This document shows positions 1-9,034 of a DNA stretch of 64,000 nt, one piece after another. A program made the position numbers and the translations under genes. The stretch spans positions 248,001 to 312,000 of the forward strand of contig NZ_JAMSLS010000003.1 of the NCBI RefSeq assembly GCF_023806465.1. Reading direction: 5' to 3'. This DNA is from Thermomicrobium sp. CFH 73360 (GTDB taxonomy: Bacteria; Chloroflexota; Chloroflexia; Thermomicrobiales; Thermomicrobiaceae). Numbering within the stretch: position 1 is the first letter of the stretch; every line of letters begins with the position of its first letter. Under the pieces are notes generated by a model, which saw only the letters and a program-made list of their open reading frames with translations, ran no database searches and had not been told where the DNA came from.

Positions 1-61
1 GGCCGTGGGCGAGCTTGGCCCCGCCGACGCCGCCGGCAAGAACAACAACGAAGGCGGTCAT
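1..61 (-). CDS. cofD: CofD-like 2-phospho-L-lactate transferase, N-terminal fragment
   Basis: Only the first 20 codons are inside the window; the gene runs off the left edge. The translation begins MTAFVVVLAGGVGGAKLAHG, and the hydrophobic strand followed by LAGGVGGAKLA is the hallmark N-terminus of CofD, which joins a phospholactate (or PEP-derived) moiety to the deazaflavin Fo during coenzyme F420 synthesis in the cytoplasm. The ATG at 61 has an AGGA element seven bases upstream. A TTG at 79 behind GGAGGAG, and an ATG at 94, are in-frame alternatives. The family call rests on one short motif, but it is very characteristic. F420 synthesis fits actinobacterial and thermomicrobial lineages. 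Confidence 0.75.
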   Translation of the reverse strand, partial: MTAFVVVLAGGVGGAKLAHG

Positions 62-94
62 CCCGGATTCCTGGGTCAAGAGGTGCTCCTCCAT

Positions 95-591
95 GTTTGT
101 GTCTTCGCCGTGTGCCTGCCTGGAACCGCACGTGTTTCTGCGGTTCTCGCGGGCGCTGTAACGGATGCTACCGGGTAACGAGGGTGGACGACAATGGGTG
201 CACGTGTTCGATGGTAGTGTGGCTCCAACAGAAGCGCAGCGATGTGCACGGGAGCACTGTCTTGCGCGACAGCTTGTGGGGACTGACGACGGCAGAGGAT
301 TGGTAGCTGCACTGCCCTCTCAAGACAACGCGGGTTGCTTCTCAGCGCGAGTTCTTTCCTCTTCCAATTCGAAATTGGGCTCTGGCAAAGAACGGATGAG
401 ACGGCAGATGACAAGAGAGCTCAGACGCGAACGAGGGTCTCTGAAAGAAGCTGAAGCGGCAGTCCGTGGTTGGGTGGGCGCGGCGGCGCGAGAAGATTGC
501 GACGGGAGCCTATCGGATCGCAGTTGACGGTGTGATGCAACACTGGGAAAATAGTGCTATATCCAAAATCCTCCACCGAGGAGGTACCACG
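95..591. other. Intergenic region between divergent cofD and a small Cys-rich gene
   Basis: About 500 bases without a convincing gene. It must hold the promoters for the leftward cofD fragment and the rightward small gene at 592. Open frames exist on both strands but lack recognisable protein character and ribosome binding sites. No clear sigma70 boxes or hairpin terminator were recognised. Confidence 0.5.
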
Positions 592-849
592 ATGGACGCT
601 CGCCAGGTCGAGCGGGTGCTCGCCCATCTTTGCAGCAAGGGGCTTTTTGGCGACGTTCGGCAGTGGTGCGAATCGCGCTACGACTGCGTGTACGTCGTGA
701 CCTGTCCGGACTGTGGCTGCTGCTTCGTCTTGAGCGAGGCTGAGTTTCAGGAACTTGTGGAACGGAGCACCGCACTGCAGGTGTGCGGCGTTCCACCGGA
801 TCGGCTCGAGGTACGCGAGCCTTATCCGCTACCACCGTTTGCCCGCTGA
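592..849 (+). CDS. Small Cys-rich hypothetical protein (85 aa)
   Basis: This 85-residue protein starts at an ATG with an excellent ribosome binding site (GAGGAGGTACCACG before the ATG). It carries a CPDCGCC cluster near residues 44-50 plus two further cysteines, at about residues 26 and 32, which suggests a small metal-binding (zinc ribbon-like) or redox fold. An N-terminal helix (VERVLAHLCSKGLFGDVRQW) precedes it. It is convergent with the leftward gene at 822-1493 and overlaps its 3' end by 28 bp. No family was recognised and no function is assigned. The ribosome binding site is the main argument that it is real. Confidence 0.55.
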   Translation: MDARQVERVLAHLCSKGLFGDVRQWCESRYDCVYVVTCPDCGCCFVLSEAEFQELVERSTALQVCGVPPDRLEVREPYPLPPFAR

Positions 850-1493
850 GAGGGTGCTGGTCCGCTGCCGTTCTCCTCTGTCGATATTCCTTGGAGGCCC
901 TCGGCGGCCTGCAAAAGCGCAGCGATCGCGGCCTCGGCAATGGCGGCGGCAAGCCGTTCCGGAGGGCCATCAACCACAACGATACGGCGTGCCGAGGTCC
1001 GGCCGCGGTAGGTAGGGACGTTCATTGGGTGACAGATCACCGCAGTGAAGGGGGAAGGGTCGAGCCGGCGTCGGAGGGCCTCGAGTTCGGGAACGTTCGG
1101 GAGGAGATCGACGAGTATGGTGTGCAAGTGTGGACGTGTGAGCTGCCCGACCCAGTACGCGAGGTTTTCGTCGACGCCCAGCTCAACCAGCGCGAGGTCG
1201 GCGGTGGCGAGGGTGCGGCCGAGCCACTCGACGAGATCGGCGCCGATGCGATGCTCGACGGTGTGGTAGCGGAGCTCGGGCCAGGCAGTAGCCAGCTCGC
1301 GGAGGGCGGCTGCCCCGCGGCGACGCAGCGCCTGAACAGTCAGAGGATTCCCGCGTTCCTCCAGGAAGACAGCCTCCTGATCATGCAGGGCGAGAAAGCG
1401 GCCGAGGAGGCGGAAAACCTGAGCGGGTGGGTGTTCCTCAACGGCGACGAGTGAACGGACGAAGAGAACCCAGCGGAGACGGGGGAACGTCAC
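822..1493 (-). CDS. Hypothetical protein coupled to glycogen debranching enzyme
   Basis: A protein of about 223 residues lies directly behind the debranching enzyme on the same strand. The GTG at 1493 (TTG at 1496 also possible) sits six bases after the GGAGG that forms the last codons of the upstream gene, so translational coupling is likely. No signal peptide or membrane segment is visible. It is Leu/Ala/Arg-rich, with one conserved-looking stretch, TAVICHPMNVPTYRGR, near residue 150 and an alternating hydrophobic strand before it (LHTILVDLLPNVPELEALRR). I do not recognise the family. The tight coupling suggests a role in glycogen or trehalose metabolism, but that is inference only. Confidence 0.6.
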   Translation of the reverse strand: MTFPRLRWVLFVRSLVAVEEHPPAQVFRLLGRFLALHDQEAVFLEERGNPLTVQALRRRGAAALRELATAWPELRYHTVEHRIGADLVEWLGRTLATADLALVELGVDENLAYWVGQLTRPHLHTILVDLLPNVPELEALRRRLDPSPFTAVICHPMNVPTYRGRTSARRIVVVDGPPERLAAAIAEAAIAALLQAAEGLQGISTEENGSGPAPSQRANGGSG

Positions 1494-1496
1494 CAA

Positions 1497-3737
1497 TCAC
1501 CTCCGAGGTTCAGCGGATGCTGCTGCGAGGACGACGGTGATATCTGGGTCGCACTCGACCTCAAGCAGATAGCGTCCGTTGTGGCGGCGAACCGCAAGGT
1601 CGATTCGCGAGCCAGCGAATGACACGCCCTCCAACTCGACTTCGTTGAGCCATTGTGGGAAGGCAGGACGCAGGGTAAGCCGGCGGTCGGCAGCGCGGGC
1701 CTCTGCGCCAAGGACGATGCGGAGGAGGAAAGGTACGGTACCGGCTGCCCACGCCTGGGGACTACAGCTGACAGGATAGGAGATGGGCACCATACACTCG
1801 GCTTCATCACGACCGAAACCGCAGAACAATTCGGGGAGCCGATAGGAGGGGAAGCTCGTTGCCACCTCGAGCAGATCGCTGACCAGCTGAAGAGCCTGAC
1901 GGTCAAAGCCATAGCGGCGTAAACCGGCGACGATGAGTGCGTTGTCGTGGGGCCAGATGCTGCCATTGTGGTAGCTCATGGGATTGTAATGGGGCATCCC
2001 GCGCGCGAGGGTGCGGATACCCCAGCCCGCGTAGAGGTCGGGCTGGAATAGTCGTTCGACGAGTTGGGCGGCGCGAGCCGGACTGACGATCTCGCTCCAG
2101 AGGCAGTGGCCGGGATTCGAAGAGATAGCGGTGACCAAGCGACCACGCCCGTCGATCGCCTGCCCGTAGAAGTGCTCGGCATCGTTCCAGAAGAACCGTT
2201 CAAAACGCTCACGGAGCCGCTCCGCTTCAGCCCGCAGGCGGGCGACGAGCAGCTGGCGACTGTTCCCACCGAAGCGTTGAAGCACGGCGGCCAGCATGCG
2301 CTTGGCCTGGAAGACATAGCCCTGGACCTCAACTGCGGCGATGGGTGGGACAGGTTCGCTACCGTCGGGGAAAAGGAGCGAGTTATGGCTGTCCTTCCAG
2401 TTCTGGTGCTCGAGGCCGCGTGGAGAGACCTTCCCGTAGTCGACAAACCCGTCGCGGTTATGATCGGCAAAGTGGTCGAGCCAGCGAAGCGCCGCCTCGA
2501 CGGCCGGAAAGAGTTCCTCGAAAAGCGCAGAGGTTCCGACCCAGTCCATAAGTTCGCAGAAGGTGATGAGAAAGAGTGGTGTGGCGTCGACCGTCCCGTA
2601 GTAGGGACTGTGAGGAGCTTCACCGAGCCGAACCATTTCGCCGAAACGAAGTTCGTGGAGGATCTTCCCAGGTTCTTCTTCGGTCCAGGGGTCGACCTTC
2701 TTGCCCTGGTAGCGTGCCAGAAAGCGGAGTGTTTCGAGCGCGAGCTCAGGCGAGAACAGCATCATCTGCAAGCTGACAATGAGGCTGTCGCGGCCGAACG
2801 GGGCGACAAACCATGGGATCCCGGCGGCGACCAGACGACCACCCGGAAAGGGGGTGAGCAACGCACGTAAATCATCGAGACTCCGTTGCAGTACCCGATT
2901 GAGGAATTCGTGATCGGTGCGGACGCGGGCGAAAGAGATCGCGGCGCCCTCGGCTGGTTCAGTGAGCCGCGAGACATCGGGAATGCGTACGGCAATGCGG
3001 CGTTCCAGGAGTTCGCGTGGTACGGCACGGAAAGTGAGACGCTCGCCACCGTGGGCTGGGAGCGTGAACCGGAAGAGCGCAAATGCGCGTGGAGGGTGAG
3101 CAGCCCCGGAGGCACGGATCAACTGATCGTGGCCAGGGAGGAGCATGCGGGGAATGGCCAGATCAGCGAGGTGCGTGGTGCCGGCCTCGGTGGTCACGAT
3201 GTCTGGCGTGCGACTAAAAACGATTTCGGTCTCGAGCACAACATCGTCAGGGGCGCGGTAGGCGAGGCGAAGCTGTCGGTCATCATGGTACGGGAGTACC
3301 AGGTGCCCGCGCGGGCTTTGACGTGGGAAACCGCGTACCTCGAAGATGTCAAGAAAGTCGGCGGCGAAGACGAGTGCCAGTTCGAGCGAGACGGGGAAGG
3401 GGTTGTAGTTTTCGAGGACAAGTTCCTCCTCAAGTGTGCCGCGGCGAATGGTTCGGCAGCGCCGGAGGGCAATGGTGTGGGCGAGGACATCGCGGCCTGT
3501 GTGGTCGCGGAAAACGGTGTTGCCAAACTCGAAGACCGCGATATCAGTGCGCTCGGCTGACGAGTCGAAGAATTCTGGTTCCTCGCCGTTCAGGAGTAGC
3601 CAAAGCTCACTGAGGAATCGGGTATCACGCGCATAAACGCCCGCACCTGGGAAGGTACGGCGCAAGTCGCCCCGTTCGTCGCTGACGACGAAGAGTTCAC
3701 CATCCTTGAGAATACGTGCATCGCGTGCCAGCCCCAT
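1497..3737 (-). CDS. Amylo-alpha-1,6-glucosidase / glycogen debranching enzyme
   Basis: This 746-residue cytoplasmic enzyme is of the two-domain bacterial debranching type. The N-terminal beta domain (about residues 10-210: DGELFVVSDERGDL, GVYARDTRFLSELWLLLNG) matches the GDE_N_bis family. The C-terminal (alpha/alpha)6 barrel (about 300-720) has the catalytic-region motifs FGRDSLIVSLQMML and SYHNGSIWPHDNALI. It hydrolyses alpha-1,6 branches in glycogen-like polymers. Family members are often found near trehalose or glycogen genes. The start is the ATG at 3737, with a weak GGATGG element upstream. It lies 60 bp downstream of the glutamine-synthetase-like gene on the same strand and is coupled to the unknown gene after it. 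Confidence 0.9.
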   Translation of the reverse strand: MGLARDARILKDGELFVVSDERGDLRRTFPGAGVYARDTRFLSELWLLLNGEEPEFFDSSAERTDIAVFEFGNTVFRDHTGRDVLAHTIALRRCRTIRRGTLEEELVLENYNPFPVSLELALVFAADFLDIFEVRGFPRQSPRGHLVLPYHDDRQLRLAYRAPDDVVLETEIVFSRTPDIVTTEAGTTHLADLAIPRMLLPGHDQLIRASGAAHPPRAFALFRFTLPAHGGERLTFRAVPRELLERRIAVRIPDVSRLTEPAEGAAISFARVRTDHEFLNRVLQRSLDDLRALLTPFPGGRLVAAGIPWFVAPFGRDSLIVSLQMMLFSPELALETLRFLARYQGKKVDPWTEEEPGKILHELRFGEMVRLGEAPHSPYYGTVDATPLFLITFCELMDWVGTSALFEELFPAVEAALRWLDHFADHNRDGFVDYGKVSPRGLEHQNWKDSHNSLLFPDGSEPVPPIAAVEVQGYVFQAKRMLAAVLQRFGGNSRQLLVARLRAEAERLRERFERFFWNDAEHFYGQAIDGRGRLVTAISSNPGHCLWSEIVSPARAAQLVERLFQPDLYAGWGIRTLARGMPHYNPMSYHNGSIWPHDNALIVAGLRRYGFDRQALQLVSDLLEVATSFPSYRLPELFCGFGRDEAECMVPISYPVSCSPQAWAAGTVPFLLRIVLGAEARAADRRLTLRPAFPQWLNEVELEGVSFAGSRIDLAVRRHNGRYLLEVECDPDITVVLAAASAEPRR

Positions 3738-3797
3738 CGTGCCATCCGATCCAGGCAGGGCCGTCCGACTTGGAGCAAGTGTAGCGGGACGGCGAAG

Positions 3798-5147
3798 CTA
3801 GATGAGCTCGCCGTACTCTTCCCATTCATAGGGATCGATACGACGTTGCCACTCCGTTGTGCCGTAGTCCGGGCAGCGGCGACGACACTTCTCTGCATCC
3901 CAACGCTTGACCGCAATGTAGGTCTCAATCAAGGGCCGTCCGAGGAGCTCGCAGAGAACGGTATCGGATTCAAGCGCGTTGAGCGCTTCCTCGAGCGACC
4001 GAGGGAGGGGAGGAAGCCCCTCAAGCCAGCCAACGTCCTTCTGGATCGGTGCAGGTGGCTGGAGGCGACGCTGGATACCGTCCCAGCCGGCGGCGAGCGA
4101 AGCAGCTAAAGCGATATAGGGATTCGCGGCTGCACCGCCCAGTCGGTTTTCGATTCGGGCTTTTGCCCCCTGTGCGTCAGCTGGAATTCGGAAGGCAGCG
4201 GAGCGATTGTCGTATCCCCAGCAGATGCAGGTCGGGGCGAAGAGGCCAGGTTGATAGCGTTTATAGTCGTTGGGGGTTGGAGAGAACAACGCGATGAGCG
4301 CATGGGCATGGTGGAAGAGGCCACCGAGGAAATGCCACGCGAGCTCCGAGAGACCAAAGCGACCATCTGGGTCAGCGAACAAATTATCACCGGTGTGTGA
4401 ATCGATCAGGCTGTGGTGCAAGTGGGTTCCGGAAGCTGCTTGGTCAATGAATGGCTTGGTCATGAACGGGGCGAGATAGCCGTGTTTCCGTGAGACCTCC
4501 TTGACGGCGGTGCGAAAGGAGAAGGCCTGGTCAGCAGCGGTCAGCCCGTCGGCAGGACTGAAGGTGATCTCGAATTGCCCAGGAGCGTTCTCAACACTGA
4601 GGGTCGAGACCTCGATGCCGTGAGCCTCGAGCGCGGTGAGAAGTTCGTCGCGCCAAGCCGGATCGAAATTGTTCCGGACGGTGGAACAGATCTGCTTATC
4701 GCGAAAGACAGGCTCGCGAGTCTCGGCGTGTAAGAGGTAAAACTCGTATTCAAAGCCGCTGCGAGGGATCCAGCCATGGGAGCGGTAGAGTTCGACGATG
4801 CGGCGACAGACAACGCGGGGATCTTCGGGAGCCGGGGCGTCGTCGCGATAGAGATCACCGAGGACGCGGGCTTCGCCGGGCGCATAGGGTAGGACGACGA
4901 GCGTGTCGAGATCGGGCCGGAGCAGGTAGTCGGGGGGTGGCAGGCGTTCTTGGAGTGGGATGTCCCAGCCGGAGGCGTCCTGAAGCAGCATGCCGCCGTA
5001 GAAGTTGAGCCCTTTCTTTGCGTACAACGGGAACTTGGCGAGGGGTACGCTCTTGGAACGAGCGATGCCATGGGTATCAGCCATCTCGAAGCGGACCCAA
5101 CGTACCCTAGCCGCTCGCAACAGACGCGTCACGGTCGCGATATCCAT
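3798..5147 (-). CDS. Glutamine synthetase family protein (GS-I type, possibly gamma-glutamylpolyamine synthetase)
   Basis: The protein has 449 residues with a short N-terminal beta-grasp domain and a full catalytic domain. Visible active-site motifs are SGFEYEFYL, SVENAPGQFEITF, the ATP/metal HLHHS loop, the glutamate-flap region SPTPNDYKRYQPG, and NRSAAFRIP. It forms a gamma-glutamyl amide from glutamate, ATP and an amine. The C-terminus ends near DPYEWEEYGEL and lacks the classical adenylylation tyrosine segment of GlnA, so regulation by adenylylation is unlikely. This type often acts on polyamines or other amines rather than ammonia, so 'glutamine synthetase' may be too specific. The ATG at 5147 follows GGGGAGG. 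Confidence 0.88.
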   Translation of the reverse strand: MDIATVTRLLRAARVRWVRFEMADTHGIARSKSVPLAKFPLYAKKGLNFYGGMLLQDASGWDIPLQERLPPPDYLLRPDLDTLVVLPYAPGEARVLGDLYRDDAPAPEDPRVVCRRIVELYRSHGWIPRSGFEYEFYLLHAETREPVFRDKQICSTVRNNFDPAWRDELLTALEAHGIEVSTLSVENAPGQFEITFSPADGLTAADQAFSFRTAVKEVSRKHGYLAPFMTKPFIDQAASGTHLHHSLIDSHTGDNLFADPDGRFGLSELAWHFLGGLFHHAHALIALFSPTPNDYKRYQPGLFAPTCICWGYDNRSAAFRIPADAQGAKARIENRLGGAAANPYIALAASLAAGWDGIQRRLQPPAPIQKDVGWLEGLPPLPRSLEEALNALESDTVLCELLGRPLIETYIAVKRWDAEKCRRRCPDYGTTEWQRRIDPYEWEEYGELI

Positions 5148-5315
5148 ATATCCTCCCCGAGTAAGCCGAAATAGTGAGGTTTTTTGGTGGGTTTGATCAC
5201 ACCACTCTGTGAAGACACCGCCAGAGCCGCGATGTCCTTGTGATCTCCCAGCCGACCCATACGGCGCGAGTATACCGAGAAGAGGGGCTGGTTCGGCAAG
5301 AGAGGCCGTATCGGC

Positions 5316-6011
5316 TCAAGTGATGCGGCGATCTCCAGATGCTGTCGGGTCAAGCGGCGCTCGGGGCATGTGACTATTGTGGCTCTCAGACTGCTTGATG
5401 AGACTGGCAGCGGAGCGGGCGGCTCGACGCTCTTGCCAAACGTGCAGAGCGGAGGGGGCGAGTGAAAGGAGGATAACTCCCACGATGATCGGAAGAAGAT
5501 AGCGATCGACTCCAGGAATGACACTGCCGAGCCAGCAGCCGGCGAGAGTGACGCCGACAGCCCAGAGTGCTGCGCCTGCGATATTGGCGAGTACGAAGTG
5601 GCGATAGCGCATGCGACCCATGCCAGCGACGATGGGTGTGCAGGTATGGACAATCGGCATGAAACGGGCAAGGGTCACCGCCTTCCCGCCGTGCCGCGCG
5701 AAGAACTGTTCTGCCCGGTAGAGGTAGCGCTTCTTGAAGAAGCGGGAATCCTCGCGCTGCAGGAGCGCACGCCCGACGCGGAAGCCGAAAGTATATCCAA
5801 CCTGGTCACCAGCAACAGCGGCGAGGAAGCAAGCGGCGACCAGCCGACGGATGTCGAGGTAACCCTGAGAAGCGAGAAACCCGGCGTTGAACAGGAGCGA
5901 ATCGCCGGGAAGAAAGAGACCGATGAGGAGACCACTCTCGGTGAAAACGATTGCGGCGACACCGAGGAGGCCGATAGTGCGGATGATCGTGACGAGGTCG
6001 AGGTTTGGCAC
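5316..6011 (-). CDS. DedA family (SNARE-associated/VTT domain) membrane protein
   Basis: This 231-residue integral membrane protein has the DedA signature: an N-terminal hydrophobic helix, the re-entrant motif FTESGLLIGLFLPGDSLLFNAGFLA, the GDQVGYTFGFRVGR segment, and the C-terminal FMPIVHTCTPIVAGMGRMRYRHFVLANIAGA motif with the conserved arginine/proline arrangement. DedA proteins act in lipid carrier or phospholipid flipping across the cytoplasmic membrane and in envelope homeostasis. The length matches the family. It appears to be a single-gene unit on the minus strand, divergent from the RidA-family gene. Confidence 0.9.
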   Translation of the reverse strand: MPNLDLVTIIRTIGLLGVAAIVFTESGLLIGLFLPGDSLLFNAGFLASQGYLDIRRLVAACFLAAVAGDQVGYTFGFRVGRALLQREDSRFFKKRYLYRAEQFFARHGGKAVTLARFMPIVHTCTPIVAGMGRMRYRHFVLANIAGAALWAVGVTLAGCWLGSVIPGVDRYLLPIIVGVILLSLAPSALHVWQERRAARSAASLIKQSESHNSHMPRAPLDPTASGDRRIT

Positions 6012-6398
6012 ACATCCTCCTTTCCTGCTGGGTGGAGTGTAGCGGATGCGTGGTGCAGAGCTGCGGACAGACAGTGGGATTGTAGGATCCCCATTCGCTT
6101 CAGGTCGGGTGGCCGACGCTCGCAGTGACTCGCTGAGAGGGTGCGCTGATCGCTTTTAAGGGGTTAGGTCACAAATGGGACGCCACCGGTGTGCTTGCGG
6201 AGTGTCACTGCGTGGCGAGGGTGTGGGCTGAATGTGATGGATCGGTATTGGAATTCAGCCGGTTCGACGAGCTGTGGCATCGAAGAGCCGCGTGAGTGCA
6301 TCGAAGTAACCAAGGCGTTGACAACGAGCCATCGTTCTGCCATTCCTCACTGCGTTGTTTGCTGGAGGACTGCAAGCCGGAGGCGCAAAGGGGGCGTG
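6012..6398. other. Divergent intergenic region (DedA / RidA)
   Basis: About 390 bases that should hold both divergent promoters. A TTGACA lies at 6318-6323, but no good -10 box was found at 16-18 bp spacing. No gene was recognised. Confidence 0.45.
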
Positions 6399-6857
6399 AT
6401 GGAGATCGAACGGAGGCTCACAGAGCTCGGGATTGAACTGCCACCAGTACCGGCGCCGGCGGGGAATTATGTGCATGCGGTGCGCACGGGGAATCTGCTG
6501 TTTCTCGCGGGAAAGGGGCCGTGGAATCCCGACGGGACGATGCCGACGGGGAAAGTAGGCCGCGACGTGACGGTGGAGGAGGCATACCAGCATGCGCGCT
6601 CGGTCGGGCTGGTACTCCTTGCGGTGCTCAAACAGGAACTTGGGGACCTGGACCGCGTGAAGCGGATCGTCAAAGTGTTGGGCATGGTCAACGCGGTGCC
6701 CGAGTTCGAGCAGCATCCGAGGGTCATCAACGGTTGCTCCGATCTGTTCGTCCAGGTCTTCGGTGAACGGGGACGCCACGCGCGATCGGCTGTGGGCATG
6801 GGATCCCTACCCCGAAACATTACCGTTGAAATTGAGGCGATTGTGGAGGTTGAGTAA
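6399..6857 (+). CDS. RidA/YjgF family protein (enamine/imine deaminase-like)
   Basis: This 152-residue protein of the YjgF/YER057c/UK114 superfamily shows LFLAGKGPWNPDG (residues about 33-45), the helix with ARSVGLVLLAVLKQELGDLDRVKRIVKVLGMVN, and the C-terminal RSAVGMGSLPRNITVEIEAI signature containing the conserved Arg used to bind carboxylates. RidA hydrolyses reactive 2-aminoacrylate and related enamines. This longer subtype (about 150 aa) is less well characterised. The ATG at 6399 was chosen because homology starts there; upstream in-frame codons do not look like protein. It is convergent with the 6865-7218 gene, with a 7-bp gap. Confidence 0.85.
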   Translation: MEIERRLTELGIELPPVPAPAGNYVHAVRTGNLLFLAGKGPWNPDGTMPTGKVGRDVTVEEAYQHARSVGLVLLAVLKQELGDLDRVKRIVKVLGMVNAVPEFEQHPRVINGCSDLFVQVFGERGRHARSAVGMGSLPRNITVEIEAIVEVE

Positions 6858-6864
6858 CTCCCAA

Positions 6865-7218
6865 TTATGACCCTGCTTGTGACGGGGTCGAGGGCTCCTC
6901 GGCCGGCGAGCTCTCGACCTCGTCCCGTGAGGCTTGCTCTTCCACTTCCTCGAGTGTTGTTGGCTCTTCCGGTCGTTCTGGGCTCAACATCTGGCGGACG
7001 AAGAGGAGCTCGCGGCGGCGGAGGTCCCACAGCCGCTCGAGTTCCACATTGATCTCCGCAACTCGCTGCAGAGCATGCTCCCGGTCAAAGAGCATCTCGG
7101 GCAGCGCCTGCAGGAGACGACGGCGCTCCTCGGCCAGTTCCTCGATGCGCGCCAGGACTGGCGAAGGAAGCCGTACACGTTCTAGTTCGAGCCACAAGAG
7201 TTCGTCGTCGTCAAACAT
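6865..7218 (-). CDS. Acidic coiled-coil hypothetical protein behind AOR
   Basis: The protein has 117 residues and starts 3 bp after the AOR stop codon, so it is almost certainly co-translated with it. Residues 1-80 are predicted to be mostly helical with heptad-like Leu/Arg/Glu pattern (LARIEELAEERRRLLQALPEML, VAEINVELERLWDLRRRELLFVRQML). The last 40 residues are acidic, Pro/Ser/Glu-rich and probably disordered. No Cys or metal motif is present, so it is not an electron-transfer subunit. No family was recognised. A structural or assembly partner of AOR is possible but unproven. Confidence 0.6.
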   Translation of the reverse strand: MFDDDELLWLELERVRLPSPVLARIEELAEERRRLLQALPEMLFDREHALQRVAEINVELERLWDLRRRELLFVRQMLSPERPEEPTTLEEVEEQASRDEVESSPAEEPSTPSQAGS

Positions 7219-7221
7219 CGC

Positions 7222-9030
7222 TCACGATCCGATTGGAGCGTACACGAGCAGGGAAGCAAGTCCGAGTTCGTGCAGCCGAGTGGCTGGCACCTGTCCATCC
7301 GGTGTCCAGCCCCGTATACGGTAGTATGCCGTGATCAGCGTCTCAAGTTCCGCTCGATCGATGCCTCCAGGACCGAGCAGCCGGTCAGGGAGTGTATCGT
7401 CGGCGCGTGTCCAACCCTGTCGAAGGTTGAAGAGCTTCTTGAGCGTGACGATCCGCTCACCGGCGCGTTGGAGTTTATCAGCGTCCACTGGTAGTCCGGT
7501 CACCAGCCGTACCAACTCGGCAGCCTCAGCGAAGAAGTCATCGAAGCAATGGCGGAGAAACTTGCAGATTGGTAGAGCATCAAGGACGGCCGAGCGGTCT
7601 TCACTTCGTGCGGTTGCACATGCTAGTTGCTCGACGGGGTCACCGGCATGCTCGGAGAAGTCGACCTCGTAGGCGGAGGTTCGGTTGTGGCAGGCGCCGC
7701 GCGGTGTGACAGCGAAGCCGAGTGCCATGGCACGGAGGTTCTTGGGGTGATAGCCGGGGAGTTCAAGGCCTTTGACATGCATGGCCCATTCGTGACTTCC
7801 CTGGCCAACAATCTCGGCGGCGCGACGCGAGCCCTCGGCGAGGAGTTCCCCAAGGGGGCCCCGCCGTTCACCGATCGACTCCAGCGTGCGGAGGAGGCTT
7901 GTACCGTCGCCGAAGCGCGGCCACTCCGCGGGATCACCAGGGAGTGGGACTCCACGCTCGACACATTCCATTGCCCAGGCGATCGTACCACCGGCACTGA
8001 TGGCATCCATCCCATAGTGATCGCAGAGTGCGGCCGCGCGGAGGACAACATTTGGGTCCTCAATGCCGCAGAGGGATCCGAGGGCGAAGAGCGTCTCGTA
8101 CTCGAGACGGACGGTGACTTCTGGCCCCGCGTCAGTGGTGCGGAAGTGATGCTCGCAGCCGACAGTGCAAGCGGCACAGGCCTGGCGGTCGGCGCGCTGG
8201 TGAAGGGCGAGGTGTTCACCTGCGAGCGCTTCGGCAGCGGGGAAACTGCCGGTTTGGAAGTTGCGTGTCGGCAGCACACCAAGCCGGCTGAAGAAGGCAA
8301 GGTTCGCAACCGTACCCAGTTCGCGGTACTTGGCGGTCTCCGGCCCGAGGCTCCGTGCGGCAAGCCGCCGGGCGGCGGCTGCCACACCGGCTGGATCGGC
8401 AACAGGCGGGAATCGTCCCGTGCCGCGCACCGCAATTGCTTTCAGGCGCTTTGCTCCGAGGACTGCACCAGGGCCGGTTCGACCGGCGAGCCGGCCATCG
8501 TTCACCACGGCAGCGTAACGGACAAGTCGCTCACCGGCGCGGCCGATTGCGGCAACGCGGGCATCTCGCCCAAGTTCGGCGCGGAGCGCGGCAGCGGTCG
8601 CTTCGGGGTCATGACCGAGAAGGTCATCGGCCGGGCGTAGGTATGCGCGATGGTTCTCGACGACCAGAACAGACCAGCGGGGGGCCTGCCCGAGGACAAC
8701 GAGCGCATCGAAGCCGGTGCGACGGAGGACGAGGGCGAGGTAGCTGGAGGTGAGGGAATCTGCGATGAAGCCGGTCTGAGGCGAGGTCGTGGCGATAGCG
8801 AGCTTGCAGGAGGTCGTGATGCCGGTGCCGATGAATGGGCCCGTGGCGATGACAAATGGGTTCTCCGGTGCCCAGGGATCAACCTGCGGAGGGGCGAAGT
8901 GAAGGAGAAGCCAGGTAGCAAGGCCGGCGCCGCCGAGAAGCAGTGAAGAGACTTCCTGCGGGATGGGAAATGGCTCCGCCTGCCCAGTTGAGAGATCGAT
9001 GACCAATGCTTTCCCGTGGACAGCGTGCAT
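7222..9030 (-). CDS. aor: Aldehyde:ferredoxin oxidoreductase (tungsten/pterin enzyme)
   Basis: About 602 residues from the ATG at 9030 (GGAGG eight bases upstream; an ATG at 9057 is less likely). The N-terminal AFOR domain has GKALVIDLSTG, LGGAGLATWLL and ATGPFIGTGITTSCKLAIAT. The [4Fe-4S] ligands CxxCxxxC appear as CAACTVGC (about residues 285-292), and the fourth Cys in LPICKFLRH (about 489). It oxidises aldehydes to acids with ferredoxin as electron acceptor, in the cytoplasm, using a W- or Mo-bispterin cofactor. It sits between a MoaD-like gene (4-bp gap) and a coiled-coil gene (3-bp gap). The physiological aldehyde cannot be read from sequence. Confidence 0.93.
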   Translation of the reverse strand: MHAVHGKALVIDLSTGQAEPFPIPQEVSSLLLGGAGLATWLLLHFAPPQVDPWAPENPFVIATGPFIGTGITTSCKLAIATTSPQTGFIADSLTSSYLALVLRRTGFDALVVLGQAPRWSVLVVENHRAYLRPADDLLGHDPEATAAALRAELGRDARVAAIGRAGERLVRYAAVVNDGRLAGRTGPGAVLGAKRLKAIAVRGTGRFPPVADPAGVAAAARRLAARSLGPETAKYRELGTVANLAFFSRLGVLPTRNFQTGSFPAAEALAGEHLALHQRADRQACAACTVGCEHHFRTTDAGPEVTVRLEYETLFALGSLCGIEDPNVVLRAAALCDHYGMDAISAGGTIAWAMECVERGVPLPGDPAEWPRFGDGTSLLRTLESIGERRGPLGELLAEGSRRAAEIVGQGSHEWAMHVKGLELPGYHPKNLRAMALGFAVTPRGACHNRTSAYEVDFSEHAGDPVEQLACATARSEDRSAVLDALPICKFLRHCFDDFFAEAAELVRLVTGLPVDADKLQRAGERIVTLKKLFNLRQGWTRADDTLPDRLLGPGGIDRAELETLITAYYRIRGWTPDGQVPATRLHELGLASLLVYAPIGS

Positions 9031-9034
9031 GCGT

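Noticed and set aside
76-414. Minus-strand frame of 112 codons near the left end
   Set aside because: It would overlap the region just upstream of cofD, has no ribosome binding site and low-complexity Arg/Ser/Pro composition.
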